From an uncultured Bacteriovorax sp. (GTDB lineage Bacteria > Bdellovibrionota > Bacteriovoracia > Bacteriovoracales > Bacteriovoracaceae): 64,000 bases of DNA. Both the position numbers and the translations under genes were made by a program. This document shows positions 8,245 to 16,710 of this stretch, piece after piece (positions within the stretch are counted from its first letter, which is position 1; each line of letters begins with the position of its first letter). The stretch covers positions 101,458 to 165,457 of the forward strand of contig CAMLKK010000004.1 of the NCBI GenBank assembly GCA_946480715.1, given 5' to 3'. Under the pieces are notes generated by a model. It saw only the letters and a list, made by a program, of their open reading frames with translations. It made no database searches and had not been told where the DNA came from.

Positions 8245-9090
8245 TTAATAGATTTTTTGTTCAAGTATCTTTTTTGCTAATTCTTTTTCTGTTTTCTTTT
8301 TTGAGAGTCCGAACATATCGGCAATCTTAGTCTCTCCCACCCAAACTTCGACAGTGAATCCACCATCGTGTTCGCGCGATTTATAAATGGGAAAAAGTCC
8401 CGTCTTAGCGACACACAGTTCTTGAAGTGTTGATTTAGAATCAAACTCATCAATCACATGATCGCTGTAAAAATCTTTTTTTGTTTTAGATTCGTAAAGC
8501 TTCACAATGTTGTGGAAAATATTTTTAAGTAGCTCAGTATCGCGATCTGAATCAATGTAGATGGCGGCCAAAAGCGATTCAAAAGCATCTGCTAGAATAG
8601 AATCTTTCAGGTGTCCATTAGACTTAAACTCTCCCTTCCCTAGAAAAAGATTATTCTCCAGGTTAAGAGCGAGTGCAATTTTCGCCAATTCTCTTTCATT
8701 AACCAGAGAGCCACGTAGTTTAGAGAGATCACCTTCATTCTTTTCTGGGTATTTCACATAAAGAATTTCGGCCACCATCATATTAAGAAGTGAATCACCT
8801 AAAAATTCTAAACGTTCATTACTTGTTAGATTGAGCGAGCGATTTTCATGACAAAATGTCGTTTGATAAAAACTTTGGGCCAAATTTTTGCGGTCTGAAA
8901 AAGAATAATTTAATTCTTTTTCTAAAAAACTAAATGAAAGAAATGACTTTAAAAGATGACAGAAGTGGGATTGATCTATTTTTTTGTGTGACGCCTCAGA
9001 ATAAAGCGCATCAAGCCAAGCATGCGGAGATAAAATATTTTCACTCCCATCTGCTTGATATGCTGAATTAAAGGTCGTCTCTTGCACCAT
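8245..9090 (-). CDS. rnc: Ribonuclease III with N-terminal extension
   Basis: RNase III cleaves double-stranded RNA in rRNA and mRNA processing. The signature NERLEFLGD (about residues 91-99) and the second acidic cluster ADAFESLLAA form the Mg2+ catalytic centre, and the C-terminal dsRBD ends in the KKKTEKELAKKILE helix. I use the ATG at 9090 (281 aa); a GTG at 9099 would add three residues. The protein is about 50 residues longer than the usual 226, all of it before the catalytic domain. It heads the rnc-era-der operon. Confidence 0.93.
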   Translation of the reverse strand: MVQETTFNSAYQADGSENILSPHAWLDALYSEASHKKIDQSHFCHLLKSFLSFSFLEKELNYSFSDRKNLAQSFYQTTFCHENRSLNLTSNERLEFLGDSLLNMMVAEILYVKYPEKNEGDLSKLRGSLVNERELAKIALALNLENNLFLGKGEFKSNGHLKDSILADAFESLLAAIYIDSDRDTELLKNIFHNIVKLYESKTKKDFYSDHVIDEFDSKSTLQELCVAKTGLFPIYKSREHDGGFTVEVWVGETKIADMFGLSKKKTEKELAKKILEQKIY

Positions 9091-9099
9091 ATGGCCCAC

Positions 9100-9276
9100 T
9101 ATTTATTCAATTGTAAGAACGTGTCGCGTTTTATCACTTGTTAGGAGCGTTATCAAGGAAAGGATTTTTCTGGTTGTACAATTTACCCAAGTACGATACT
9201 ATCCCCCACCTAAAGCTTTGAAATTAGTCCGCACACACACACTTTTTCACTTTTTAATAAAAAGGACCTGACGTTT
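9100..9276 (+). promoter_or_regulatory. Divergent intergenic region with sigma70-type promoter
   Basis: On the plus strand TTGTAC (9174-9179), a 17-base spacer and TACTAT (9197-9202) form a good promoter for the recombinase-like gene at 9277, leaving a leader of about 65 bases. On the minus strand a weaker TTGATA-17-TAAAAC arrangement could serve rnc. The leader contains an ACACACACAC dinucleotide tract near 9231-9241. Confidence 0.5.
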
Positions 9277-10314
9277 ATGACGAATCTTAACCCTACACAA
9301 GCAAGTACGACCCCAGCGGTGGATCCTGCGATCCTGGCCGGGATTACGAGCACTCCTTCTCCAGAACTTTATGAACTTCAACAAGAGTTCTATCGCAATT
9401 TACGCGCGCAAGGAAAGAGCCAGAACACGCTTAAGAACTATAAGACAGACCTTGATTGCTTTAACTTCTACCTCAATACTGAATACGCTTCAGTTGAAGT
9501 GAAGAACTTTGATCAGGCCCTCGTTACGAACTACGGAAAATATTTAGAAAAGAAATATTCTTCAGACAACTCTAGAAGAAGAAGAGTTCAGGCCCTAAGA
9601 ATTTTCTTCGACTTCCTACTTAACAAATCTCTCGTGGCTTCAAACCCAGTGAGAAAACTTCCAACGTCTCCAAAGTTTTTGGACATTCCTCGTCCAACTC
9701 CTTTCATTGACGTAAAAACTCTTTGGACTTACTTAGTTGAAGAGTCACACTCAAATGACAAAATTCAAGAATTGCTTTCAAAAAGAAATCAAATTCTTTT
9801 CCTTTTAATTTTCGGTGCTGGTCTTAAAGTTTCTGATCTTTCAGAACTAAAAGCTTCAGACATCACTTTCGTAAACGGAGAAGCACGCGTTCTTATCCAT
9901 CACCCAAAACGTGATGCATATACAGTTGTTCTTCCGAAAATTTTCGAAAGAGTCTATGCTGAATACCAACTCATCCTTGAAGAGATGAAAGCAAAATCGC
10001 AAATAACTTTCGACAACCTTCTCTTCTATGCTAACCCATACAGAATTATCTCTGGCGGTCTAAGCCCAAGAGGAATCGAAATCATTTTCGAAGACTACCG
10101 TAATAAATTGATGATTACGTTGACTCCAAAGTCACTTCGTCAAGCGTGTATCTTCAAATGGATTCAACAAGAAAAGAGCACAACTCTTATCAAAGAATGG
10201 CTGGGCCTTGCTCCTTCATACGATTTGAAATTGTATTTAGAGCACGCTCCGAACTTCCTCTACAACGAGGAAATTCTAGAAGATATCTTCAACAACTCGA
10301 AGAAAATGAACTAA
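9277..10314 (+). CDS. Tyrosine-recombinase-like protein with degenerate active site
   Basis: The 345-residue protein has the two-domain layout of Xer/phage integrases: an N-terminal SAM-like core-binding domain (YRNLRAQGKSQNTLKNY, RRRRVQALRIFFDFLL) and a C-terminal catalytic-fold domain. Aligned by eye with XerD, the first Arg (GLRVSEL) is Lys here (GLKVSDL), the beta-hairpin Lys is kept (HPKRD), the HxxR box is KSLR (His lost, Arg kept), the second His (LLGH) is Leu (WLGL), and a Tyr is kept in the nucleophile position (DLKLY). Such changes would weaken or abolish strand cleavage, so a DNA-binding or structural role is possible. No mobile element borders it, and it has its own promoter and terminator. 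A proline-rich N terminus of about 30 residues precedes the fold. Confidence 0.8.
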   Translation: MTNLNPTQASTTPAVDPAILAGITSTPSPELYELQQEFYRNLRAQGKSQNTLKNYKTDLDCFNFYLNTEYASVEVKNFDQALVTNYGKYLEKKYSSDNSRRRRVQALRIFFDFLLNKSLVASNPVRKLPTSPKFLDIPRPTPFIDVKTLWTYLVEESHSNDKIQELLSKRNQILFLLIFGAGLKVSDLSELKASDITFVNGEARVLIHHPKRDAYTVVLPKIFERVYAEYQLILEEMKAKSQITFDNLLFYANPYRIISGGLSPRGIEIIFEDYRNKLMITLTPKSLRQACIFKWIQQEKSTTLIKEWLGLAPSYDLKLYLEHAPNFLYNEEILEDIFNNSKKMN

Positions 10315-10347
10315 AAAAAAGGGGCCTTACAAAGGCCCCTTTTTTTA
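10315..10347. terminator. Bidirectional Rho-independent terminator
   Basis: Perfect stem AAGGGGCCTT-type: GGGGCCTT (10321-10328), loop ACA, AAGGCCCC (10332-10339), flanked by A8 on the left and T7 on the right. It serves the convergent recombinase-like gene and the secreted coiled-coil gene. The stop codon of the latter (10345-10347) lies in the T run. Confidence 0.9.
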
Positions 10348-11178
10348 TTCGATCATCCTCTCACCCGGTTCAGGCCGAGGACGTAATTCTTCAGGTCTTT
10401 TGTAAACGGGATAACCAAGATCTTGGTCCATGTGCCAGCGGTCGATCAAGAGCTCTTCTTTCTCAACTCTATAAAAGCCAAGTTCTTTATCGATATTGTC
10501 GAGACGAAACGCAAGTTCACGCTGTAATTTAACCTGGTCATTTCTTTTCGTAAGAAGTTCATCAAGCGCTTTTGTTTTTTCTTTTTCAATTTCAGCAATA
10601 CGGCGATCGTACTCCGAAGCAACTTGAATTTTTTGTTCTTCAAAATTCCAAATGTCGCTGTTGATACCGTTTAACTGAACCATAAAATCTTTTTTCTTAT
10701 CTAGAAGTGAAGCGCGGTAGACCGAAGCTTCACGGACTCGTTCAGCGAGTTTTGGAGAACTCATGACAAGTACAGTTCCTCTCCTAAAATAATCGTCTGT
10801 GGAATAACAAGGATTGATGTCTTTGACGTACATGACGAAGTAGTGATCTTCGATACTGCGGACAAATCCCTGGCAATAATCTTTCTCTTGCAAGCTCTGA
10901 ACTTTAAATTCGACGAGATCTCCCGCTCTAAAAAACTTCACATTTCTGTTTTCGCTGGAGACCTTAACAATGGAAGCCGTCTTGTCACGGTCAGTGACTC
11001 TCCCGGAAAAATTCGAATAATCGAATTTCGGATCAAAAAAAGAATCGGTATCAATCACGAGTGTTCTTTGAGGCATGTTCGCCCCCATTCTCACCTTTTT
11101 TGACTGGGGAGTGGAGTCTTCAACGCCAAACGAAGCCTGGGATATGACAATGGTAAAAGCTAAAATCAAAGATTTCAT
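10345..11178 (-). CDS. Secreted coiled-coil protein of unknown function
   Basis: A signal peptide (MKSLILAFTIVISQASFG) is followed by a beta-rich region of about 100 residues containing two cysteines (CQG, NPC), then a long charged coiled coil (about residues 165-245, including AEIEKEKTKALDELL) and a short Pro/Arg-rich tail. I chose the ATG at 11178 (277 aa) because it begins a proper signal sequence; the upstream in-frame alternative at 11196 is a TTG. The ribosome-binding site is weak. I do not recognise a family. A periplasmic scaffold or sensor of the envelope is compatible with the layout but is inference. Confidence 0.75.
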   Translation of the reverse strand: MKSLILAFTIVISQASFGVEDSTPQSKKVRMGANMPQRTLVIDTDSFFDPKFDYSNFSGRVTDRDKTASIVKVSSENRNVKFFRAGDLVEFKVQSLQEKDYCQGFVRSIEDHYFVMYVKDINPCYSTDDYFRRGTVLVMSSPKLAERVREASVYRASLLDKKKDFMVQLNGINSDIWNFEEQKIQVASEYDRRIAEIEKEKTKALDELLTKRNDQVKLQRELAFRLDNIDKELGFYRVEKEELLIDRWHMDQDLGYPVYKRPEELRPRPEPGERMIE

Positions 11179-11293
11179 TCTTCCATGGTAACCCAAAAAA
11201 GAGCAACGCGCTCAAGTGGGAAAAATGTTGATGAAAAAAGACGTCAGGAGTAAGCTCAGGAGGCATTTTTCATTAGACGAAGGAGTAAGGTAA

Positions 11294-11941
11294 ATGGAAT
11301 TTTTTCTAGACACAGGAATCATCGAAGAAATTAAAGAAGCAGTTTCGTTGGGTATTATTGATGGAGTGACAACGAACCCATCTCTCATCGCTAAAACAGG
11401 TCGCAAGCAAGAAGACGTTATCCGAGAAATTTCTGAAATTATCGACGGACCAATTTCTGCTGAAGTTATCGCAACAGACGTAGAAGGCATGAAACGCGAA
11501 GGTGAAGAACTCGCAAAAATTCACAAAAATGTTGTAATCAAACTTCCACTTACAGAAGCAGGAATCGCAGCTTGCAAATACTTCACTGGGAAAAACATTA
11601 AAACAAACGTCACACTTTGTTTTTCAGTCAACCAAGCTCTTCTTGCTGCTAAAGCAGGAGCTACTTACATCTCTCCCTTCATAGGAAGACTCGATGACAT
11701 CGGCCATAACGGAAACGACCTGATCAATGAGATCCGCACTGTTTATGATAACTACGGCTATACAACAAAAATTCTAGCTGCCTCTATTCGCCATGCGGCC
11801 CACGTTCGTGAAGCTTCACTTTTAGGCGCAGATGTAGGAACGATGCCTTTAAATGTCGTCAAAAGCCTCTATAAACACCCTCTAACTGCAAATGGTTTAG
11901 AAGCTTTCTTAAACGACCACAAAAAGGCCAACTCTAAGTAA
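11294..11941 (+). CDS. fsa: Transaldolase / fructose-6-phosphate aldolase family enzyme
   Basis: At 215 residues this is the small transaldolase subfamily (MipB/TalC/FSA). Features are the N-terminal [13 protein letters not shown], the Schiff-base lysine K83 in VIKLPLT, and the TNVTLCFS and [12 protein letters not shown] strands, followed by ASIRHAAHV. The enzyme transfers or cleaves a dihydroxyacetone unit in the cytoplasm, linking glycolysis and the pentose-phosphate pathway. Sequence alone does not separate transaldolase from fructose-6-phosphate aldolase activity. AGGAG lies 8 bases before the ATG. It forms a single-gene unit. Confidence 0.92.
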   Translation: MEFFLDTGIIEEIKEAVSLGIIDGVTTNPSLIAKTGRKQEDVIREISEIIDGPISAEVIATDVEGMKREGEELAKIHKNVVIKLPLTEAGIAACKYFTGKNIKTNVTLCFSVNQALLAAKAGATYISPFIGRLDDIGHNGNDLINEIRTVYDNYGYTTKILAASIRHAAHVREASLLGADVGTMPLNVVKSLYKHPLTANGLEAFLNDHKKANSK

Positions 11942-12031
11942 TTACTCGTCTTTAATCTCGGGTCTCCACCAATTTTAAGGAGACCCGATTTCCTCCTCAA
12001 TACCCTGCTTAAAAGGCCCGATAATAAGGGA

Positions 12032-12913
12032 ATGAAGTCGCTAAAGACATTCACCTGCATAACTCTTCTTCTCGCCCTGGGATCGGCCTGTAAAGGCACT
12101 AAAACGGTCACACAGAGTTCATCTGCCAGCCCTACGCTTAATCAGGGAACTAATGTCTGCCTCGTTGGTCGATGGCCAAATAGCGCTCTTCCTCTCAATC
12201 TCAAAATGTCTTCTGAATTTACGACCGACTATACCAACAGTGATCTCGTTGGCGGACTTAATCCACTCGAACAAATGGCCAAGGCCTGGAACGTTCCCGT
12301 TCAAGGAAGCCGTGTGCTTATAACAGTTCCCTTCGCTCAAACGAATTCTTTAGGTTTCGCGACAACAACCGCTTTTCGTGACAATGAAATTGGTATTTAT
12401 AAATCGCATAATTGGTTTACGAATGTGAGTTCAAGTGCTCTCGCCATTACTCAGTTTTATGGAACAGTCACTAGCAGCGCAGGCCTTGGTGAATACATTC
12501 AACTCACCCACGCAGACATCATTGTGAACTACCGAGACTATGGTTCGAAAATGACAATGGTCGATAATCCAAGTTTCGAATTCGATGTACCCACCATTAT
12601 CCTTCATGAAATGGGTCACCTCTTAGGCCTTTGCCACCAAAGCAGCAAACCGTCAGTCATGGCGCCTTATTACTTAACAGAACAAAGAAGCCTTCTCACT
12701 TACGATAGAGATTTAATAGAAGACCTCTATGTTGCTGGGTCTATTTCTAATCTTTCAGCAATGAAAAATGGAAAAGTTAAAACAAATTCGGCCGCTGAAC
12801 TTCCTCCAGCAGGAACTGAAGTTTCAGGCATTATCGAATTACGCGCCGATGGTGAGTGTATTCACAAAGTGAATGGTAAAGAAATTCTCAGACATAAAAC
12901 AAAGCTCAAATAA
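12032..12913 (+). CDS. Matrixin-like zinc metalloprotease lipoprotein
   Basis: The 293-residue protein has a lipoprotein signal ending in GSAC (Cys20) and a zinc-protease domain with the extended HExxHxxGxxH motif, here HEMGHLLGLCH at about residue 192, followed by a Met-turn (SVMAP). That combination defines metzincins of the M10/M57 type. It should be anchored in the envelope or at the surface and cleave proteins outside the cytoplasm, which suits a predator but is inference. The C-terminal 60 residues carry a small domain with ADGECIHKVNGKE. The motif is complete, so the enzyme is probably active. Confidence 0.88.
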   Translation: MKSLKTFTCITLLLALGSACKGTKTVTQSSSASPTLNQGTNVCLVGRWPNSALPLNLKMSSEFTTDYTNSDLVGGLNPLEQMAKAWNVPVQGSRVLITVPFAQTNSLGFATTTAFRDNEIGIYKSHNWFTNVSSSALAITQFYGTVTSSAGLGEYIQLTHADIIVNYRDYGSKMTMVDNPSFEFDVPTIILHEMGHLLGLCHQSSKPSVMAPYYLTEQRSLLTYDRDLIEDLYVAGSISNLSAMKNGKVKTNSAAELPPAGTEVSGIIELRADGECIHKVNGKEILRHKTKLK

Positions 12914-12940
12914 AAAAGGCCCCATTTCTGGGGCCTTTTC
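12914..12940. terminator. Bidirectional Rho-independent terminator
   Basis: Stem AAAAGGCCCC / GGGGCCTTTT with loop ATTTCT right after the metalloprotease stop codon. A tract on one side and T tract on the other allow use by the convergent rplT transcript. Confidence 0.85.
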
Positions 12941-12965
12941 ATTTCATCTTTTTTAAAAGCAAAAA

Positions 12966-13313
12966 CTACTTTTTAAGAGCGTTTTTGATTGCTGTGAAAC
13001 CAGCGAAGTCAGTCGCAGCGATTTCAGCAAGCATTTTTCTGTTAAGAGTTACACCGTTAGTTTTTAGTGAACCCATTAGTTTTGAGTATGAAGTCTCAAG
13101 TGTACGAGCAGCAGCAGAAATTCTGACTACCCATAGTTTTCTCATATCTCTCTTAAGGAGACGACGTCCAACGTAAGCATAGTGTAGAGCGCGTTTTACC
13201 GTCTCAGCAGTGTGCTTATATTTTGTTCTGCGGTCAAAGTGGAAACCTTTTGCAAGTTTCAAAACTTTGTTTCTTCTTCTTCTAGCTTTAAATCCTCTAC
13301 GTACGCGTGCCAT
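12966..13313 (-). CDS. rplT: 50S ribosomal protein L20
   Basis: A basic 115-residue protein matching L20 along its length: N-terminal ARVRRGFKARRRRNK, then FRRAxxxVxRAL-like YKHTAETVKRALHYAYVGRR and the C-terminal ISAAARTLETSYSKLMGSLK. It binds 23S rRNA early in 50S assembly and in other bacteria represses its own operon by binding the mRNA. It is the last gene of the infC-rpmI-rplT group, the universal bacterial order. Confidence 0.97.
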   Translation of the reverse strand: MARVRRGFKARRRRNKVLKLAKGFHFDRRTKYKHTAETVKRALHYAYVGRRLLKRDMRKLWVVRISAAARTLETSYSKLMGSLKTNGVTLNRKMLAEIAATDFAGFTAIKNALKK

Positions 13314-13387
13314 TTTCCTACTCCTGTAACGATGGTTGGGGGATCAAATCACTTAGGCCCAAAACATCTGTCTTATTAATTAAATTA

Positions 13388-13588
13388 TTAGAATGCGTAT
13401 GGAAGCATTCTTCTTACTTTTTCGTGCTCAGATTGGTGAACTAGAGCAGCAGATCCAGCTCTGTTTTTCACTTTTGTGCTTTTGTGTTCAAGTTTATGTC
13501 TAAGACCACATTTGCTTCTTTTTACTTTTCCAGTACCAGTCACGCTGTATCTTTTAGCTGCTGATTTTCTCGTCTTCATTTTTGGCAT
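13388..13588 (-). CDS. rpmI: 50S ribosomal protein L35
   Basis: The protein of 66 residues begins MPKMKTRKSAAKR, the standard L35 start, and continues with the VTGTGKVKRSKCGLRHKL core. The start at 13588 is fixed by GGAG six bases upstream; an in-frame upstream extension to 13633 is not part of the protein. It lies between infC and rplT, with a 120-base leader on the infC side where translational control by L20 operates in other bacteria. Confidence 0.97.
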   Translation of the reverse strand: MPKMKTRKSAAKRYSVTGTGKVKRSKCGLRHKLEHKSTKVKNRAGSAALVHQSEHEKVRRMLPYAF

Positions 13589-13708
13589 GAAATACTCCGC
13601 TACAATAACGTCAAAAATTATTAATATGTGCAATAAAGCTTTTTAAAGCAGGTATAAATATCAAGAATCGCATTCTTTGTAAAAGGCTTTCTTGAAAAAA
13701 AGAAACAA

Positions 13709-14350
13709 TTAGTCTTTTTTTGCTTTCGGTGCAGCTTCAGCTGACTTTTCTGCCTTCTCGTCCTTCTCTTTTTTAGGAGTTGGCTTGCGAGTTGAGGCCA
13801 AGATGGCAATAATTCTGTTACCCATTAGCTTTGGATCGGCTTCAATCGTTGCCCCAAATTCGACGATTTGAGCAATGATCGTTTTGAACTTTTCCATTCC
13901 CGCATCACGGTAAGACATTTCGCGACCTCTAAACTGCATAGAAATCTTAATCTTATCGCCTTGGTCAAGAAACTTTTTGCAATGGTTGAGCTTAGTATCT
14001 AGGTCACCTTGCTCAATATTTGGACGAAGTTGAACTTCTTTAAGTTGGATCACAACTTGTTTCTTCTTCGCTTCTTGGGCCTTTTTTTGCAATTCATATT
14101 TGTACTTACCGAAATCGATAAGTTTAACAACTGGTGGCTGGGCCGTAGGGCTTACTTCAACCAGATCGAGTCCATGCTCATCAGAAATTCTTCTGGCCTC
14201 TGCCATCGAAACAACACCGTATTGAGTTCCATCGTCACCTAGAAGACGACATTCTGGAATTCTAATTTGCTCATTTACACGTGGACCGCTGTTTTTATTC
14301 GAAGAATTGAATCCTGAACGCTGAAAGCCCTGACCTTGATTGTCTTTAAT
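13709..14350 (-). CDS. infC: Translation initiation factor IF-3, AUU start
   Basis: IF-3 keeps 30S and 50S subunits apart and proofreads start codons. Typical IF-3 sequence (GPRVNEQIRIPECRLLGDDG, then GVVSMAEAR) extends upstream of the first ATG (14206), so the gene must start earlier. The upstream frame back to its stop codon holds no ATG, GTG, TTG or CTG in the expected place. An ATT at 14348-14350 lies 7 bases after AGGGG (14358-14362), giving 213 residues. IF-3 genes classically use AUU, which lets IF-3 repress its own synthesis. The C terminus carries a Lys/Glu/Ala-rich tail of about 30 residues beyond the usual end. Confidence 0.93.
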   Translation of the reverse strand: MKDNQGQGFQRSGFNSSNKNSGPRVNEQIRIPECRLLGDDGTQYGVVSMAEARRISDEHGLDLVEVSPTAQPPVVKLIDFGKYKYELQKKAQEAKKKQVVIQLKEVQLRPNIEQGDLDTKLNHCKKFLDQGDKIKISMQFRGREMSYRDAGMEKFKTIIAQIVEFGATIEADPKLMGNRIIAILASTRKPTPKKEKDEKAEKSAEAAPKAKKD

Positions 14351-14362
14351 AACTCTACCCCT
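14348..14362 (-). promoter_or_regulatory. AUU start codon and ribosome-binding site of infC
   Basis: Reading on the minus strand, AGGGG (14358-14362), seven bases, then ATT (14348-14350). The strong Shine-Dalgarno and absence of any standard start codon upstream of the conserved IF-3 sequence decide this start. Autoregulation through discrimination against AUU is established for E. coli infC and is inferred here. Confidence 0.8.
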
Positions 14363-14396
14363 GGAAACAAGGCCCTTGTGATTAAGAACCTTTTTA

Positions 14397-14867
14397 TTAA
14401 ATTATTGCACCGCTTTGGGTGTTTGATTGACTATAGTCCTTTTGCCGAAAAAAATGAAGTGCTATTTTTTGGCCGTCTATCACAATGTGAAAGACCGGTT
14501 CCATTGATTGGGGAAATTTGCTTTTTAGCATCCGCTCGATCTCACGCGCACGTTTGATCAGTCCCAAAAAATCCAGCTCAAAGATAGATTCGGGACATTG
14601 ATAGACGTAAGCTTCGGCCCCTTCAGAATCGATCAGCTCCAAAATTTCAGTGGGCAGACCCAGAACTTCGACTAAAAGCTGAGCTTCATCAGCATCATTG
14701 AGTGCAATGACTGCTTCAGGGCCTATGATCTGCAAAGTCGTTTCGGTTAAAATTTTATCTTTAAGTTTGAGAAGCTCCTCTTGCCACAAATCAATGGAAA
14801 CGCGGAGCTTCGATTGTACAAACCGTCTCCTTCCCCATTCTTTTTTTGTGACTTTTAGAGGCCGCAT
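14397..14867 (-). CDS. Conserved-looking protein of unknown function
   Basis: The 156-residue cytoplasmic protein starts MRPLKVTKKEWGRRR and has no signal peptide or transmembrane helix. Its start touches the end of plsB (14868) and its stop lies 46 bases from the infC start, so it belongs to the plsB-infC transcription unit. The middle contains an acidic helix-rich stretch (LNDADEAQLLVEVLGLPTE) and the C terminus a beta-type segment (FHIVIDGQKIALHFF). I do not recognise the family. A role linked to its neighbours in lipid synthesis or translation cannot be decided. Confidence 0.65.
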   Translation of the reverse strand: MRPLKVTKKEWGRRRFVQSKLRVSIDLWQEELLKLKDKILTETTLQIIGPEAVIALNDADEAQLLVEVLGLPTEILELIDSEGAEAYVYQCPESIFELDFLGLIKRAREIERMLKSKFPQSMEPVFHIVIDGQKIALHFFRQKDYSQSNTQSGAII

Positions 14868-16709
14868 TTAATTTAAAAGATTAATTGAAAGCTGTGCCGT
14901 AAGATCATTTTCCACTTTGCTTAAAACTTCAGCGAGCTTTTCATTATCACCAACAGCGTAGAATCCGCTGTTACTTTCCACAATTTTTGCGTGGATGAAA
15001 TACTGCAAGCTCGATTTAGAAAGAGGAACTGAGTAACTTTCAGCATAACGGATGATACGGCGAAGTTTTCGCTCACTTTCAAAAACTTCTTTGTAGCGCT
15101 TAAGATAAGTGTCCATCTTAAAGCCCTCTTTGTGGTCTTTTGAAAGTGAAGTTAAAGTGAGGCCGCAGATATAATAAGCTTCCAGGATGTAGTTGCACGC
15201 GCGTGAGAAAAGCGAAACTTTCGCCAGGATCTGGTAGAGATCTTTGTGAGAAAGCTCAATACACTCTTCAATAGTAGAGACTTCTCTTCCAATGGCATCA
15301 GAAACAATCGCCAGCGTTTCAGTGAGAAACGTTTTCATTGTAGGAAGATAAAATTCGTGAATAAGTTGTTTTCTTTGATTGATAAAAAATTTCTTCAGGT
15401 CTTCAACGTTAGCAATGTGACCTGAGAAAAGATTGACCCATCCCATGTGCACCATCCAAGGGATGATGAAATGGTGAAGAACAGTATTTTTAAAGTAGAG
15501 AATTTCTTTTCTTGAATCTTCTTTGATGGAATAGAAAACATGTTTTCCGTTTGGATTCCCGATCACTTCTACTTTTTTGTTTCCAATCAAAATATCAATT
15601 GAGCGCTCAAGTGATTTTTCGAAATTCAAAATAGTAATGGAATCAGTAATCGGCACATTGAATTTTTCACAGTATGTGATGATGTGGCGAGCTTTAGTGA
15701 GAATCTCTTCCCATTTCAGAGCACCTGTCGGTTCATCCAATAAAATCATTGCAAGCAGTGACGTTGGAGTCACACGCATGTTTTTACCAACTTCCAAGAA
15801 GCAGTCAAAAGCAATTCTTTGTGTTTGGGTTTTTACGTCGGCCATATTCAGTTGCGGTGAGGCAACTGGATTACCGATGTTAATGTGCACGTTTCCGAAC
15901 TGGTAAGAGAAAAGTTTTACGAGACCAAAAACCTGGGCCGCGTTCTCTTTAGTTTTCTTTCCACCATCAAGCTCGCGCGTGAGCGATTTTTGTTCAGGAA
16001 CATACTCATGAACAATCGACACCGGAATAAATGTCAGCGGCCTTCTTAGTTTTTCATCGATAGCATTGTGAGCTTCGATCAACATTTGATAAAGACCATA
16101 ACGAGGAGGAAGCAGTTTTCCCGTACGTGAACGGCCGCCTTCAAAGAAAAATTCAATCGGGTGACCTTTTACCAGCATGTAGTGAAGATAAGCTTCGAGT
16201 GTCAGTTTGTAGAGAATATCATTGGCAAAAGTTCGGCGAATGAAAAAACATCCTGATCTTCTGAACAATGGACCAATAGGAAAAATATTGAGATTGTTTC
16301 CCCCCGCTACGAAAAGCGGAGAATTGTATTTTTTAAAATAAACGTAGTTCATCGCTACGTAATCAGCATGTGACTGATGGTTGGGAACCAATACGAGATT
16401 TTGCGTTTTTGAAAGCTCGCCCAAGTTGTGTCCGTTATCATGAAAATTAATTCCATCATAAAGTTGCGACAACGTAGCATCGAGAAACTTCTCAAATGTT
16501 TTCAAAAATGGAAGTGAAAGTTCCGCGCGAATTTCTTTAAGATTTTTGATCGCCTTCTCACGATCTTCTTCTTTATTACCGACGCGGTCTCGAAGTTTTG
16601 GATAAGAGAGAACGATCTCTTCCATTTCTTTGAAATTATCAAAAAAATTCGCAAACCCATCAAGGACGTTACTGACCTTAGAGAATGCTCCTAACTTCGA
16701 AAAATCCAT
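14868..16709 (-). CDS. plsB: Glycerol-3-phosphate acyltransferase (PlsB type)
   Basis: PlsB adds the first acyl chain to sn-glycerol 3-phosphate in phospholipid synthesis at the inner membrane. The four acyltransferase blocks are present in order: NHQSHAD (HX4D, H111-D116), the GCFFIRR block (about 153-159), FFEGGRSRTG (about 188-197) and the FIPVSIVHEYVPE segment. At 613 residues it is shorter than E. coli PlsB (about 800) but has the same core plus a long C-terminal helical part. It lies 1 base after the IMPDH/GMPR-family gene and directly before a small unknown gene. Confidence 0.9.
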   Translation of the reverse strand: MDFSKLGAFSKVSNVLDGFANFFDNFKEMEEIVLSYPKLRDRVGNKEEDREKAIKNLKEIRAELSLPFLKTFEKFLDATLSQLYDGINFHDNGHNLGELSKTQNLVLVPNHQSHADYVAMNYVYFKKYNSPLFVAGGNNLNIFPIGPLFRRSGCFFIRRTFANDILYKLTLEAYLHYMLVKGHPIEFFFEGGRSRTGKLLPPRYGLYQMLIEAHNAIDEKLRRPLTFIPVSIVHEYVPEQKSLTRELDGGKKTKENAAQVFGLVKLFSYQFGNVHINIGNPVASPQLNMADVKTQTQRIAFDCFLEVGKNMRVTPTSLLAMILLDEPTGALKWEEILTKARHIITYCEKFNVPITDSITILNFEKSLERSIDILIGNKKVEVIGNPNGKHVFYSIKEDSRKEILYFKNTVLHHFIIPWMVHMGWVNLFSGHIANVEDLKKFFINQRKQLIHEFYLPTMKTFLTETLAIVSDAIGREVSTIEECIELSHKDLYQILAKVSLFSRACNYILEAYYICGLTLTSLSKDHKEGFKMDTYLKRYKEVFESERKLRRIIRYAESYSVPLSKSSLQYFIHAKIVESNSGFYAVGDNEKLAEVLSKVENDLTAQLSINLLN

Positions 16710-16710
16710 C

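Noticed and set aside
9277..10314. Integrase of a mobile element
   Set aside because: There are no att-like repeats, tRNA or phage genes nearby, and its catalytic residues are changed.
13388..13633. Longer L35 start at 13633
   Set aside because: The extra 15 residues do not match L35, and GGAG sits exactly before the ATG at 13588.
14348..14397. Separate small gene in the infC leader
   Set aside because: The reading frame is the natural N terminus of IF-3 and matches the family.
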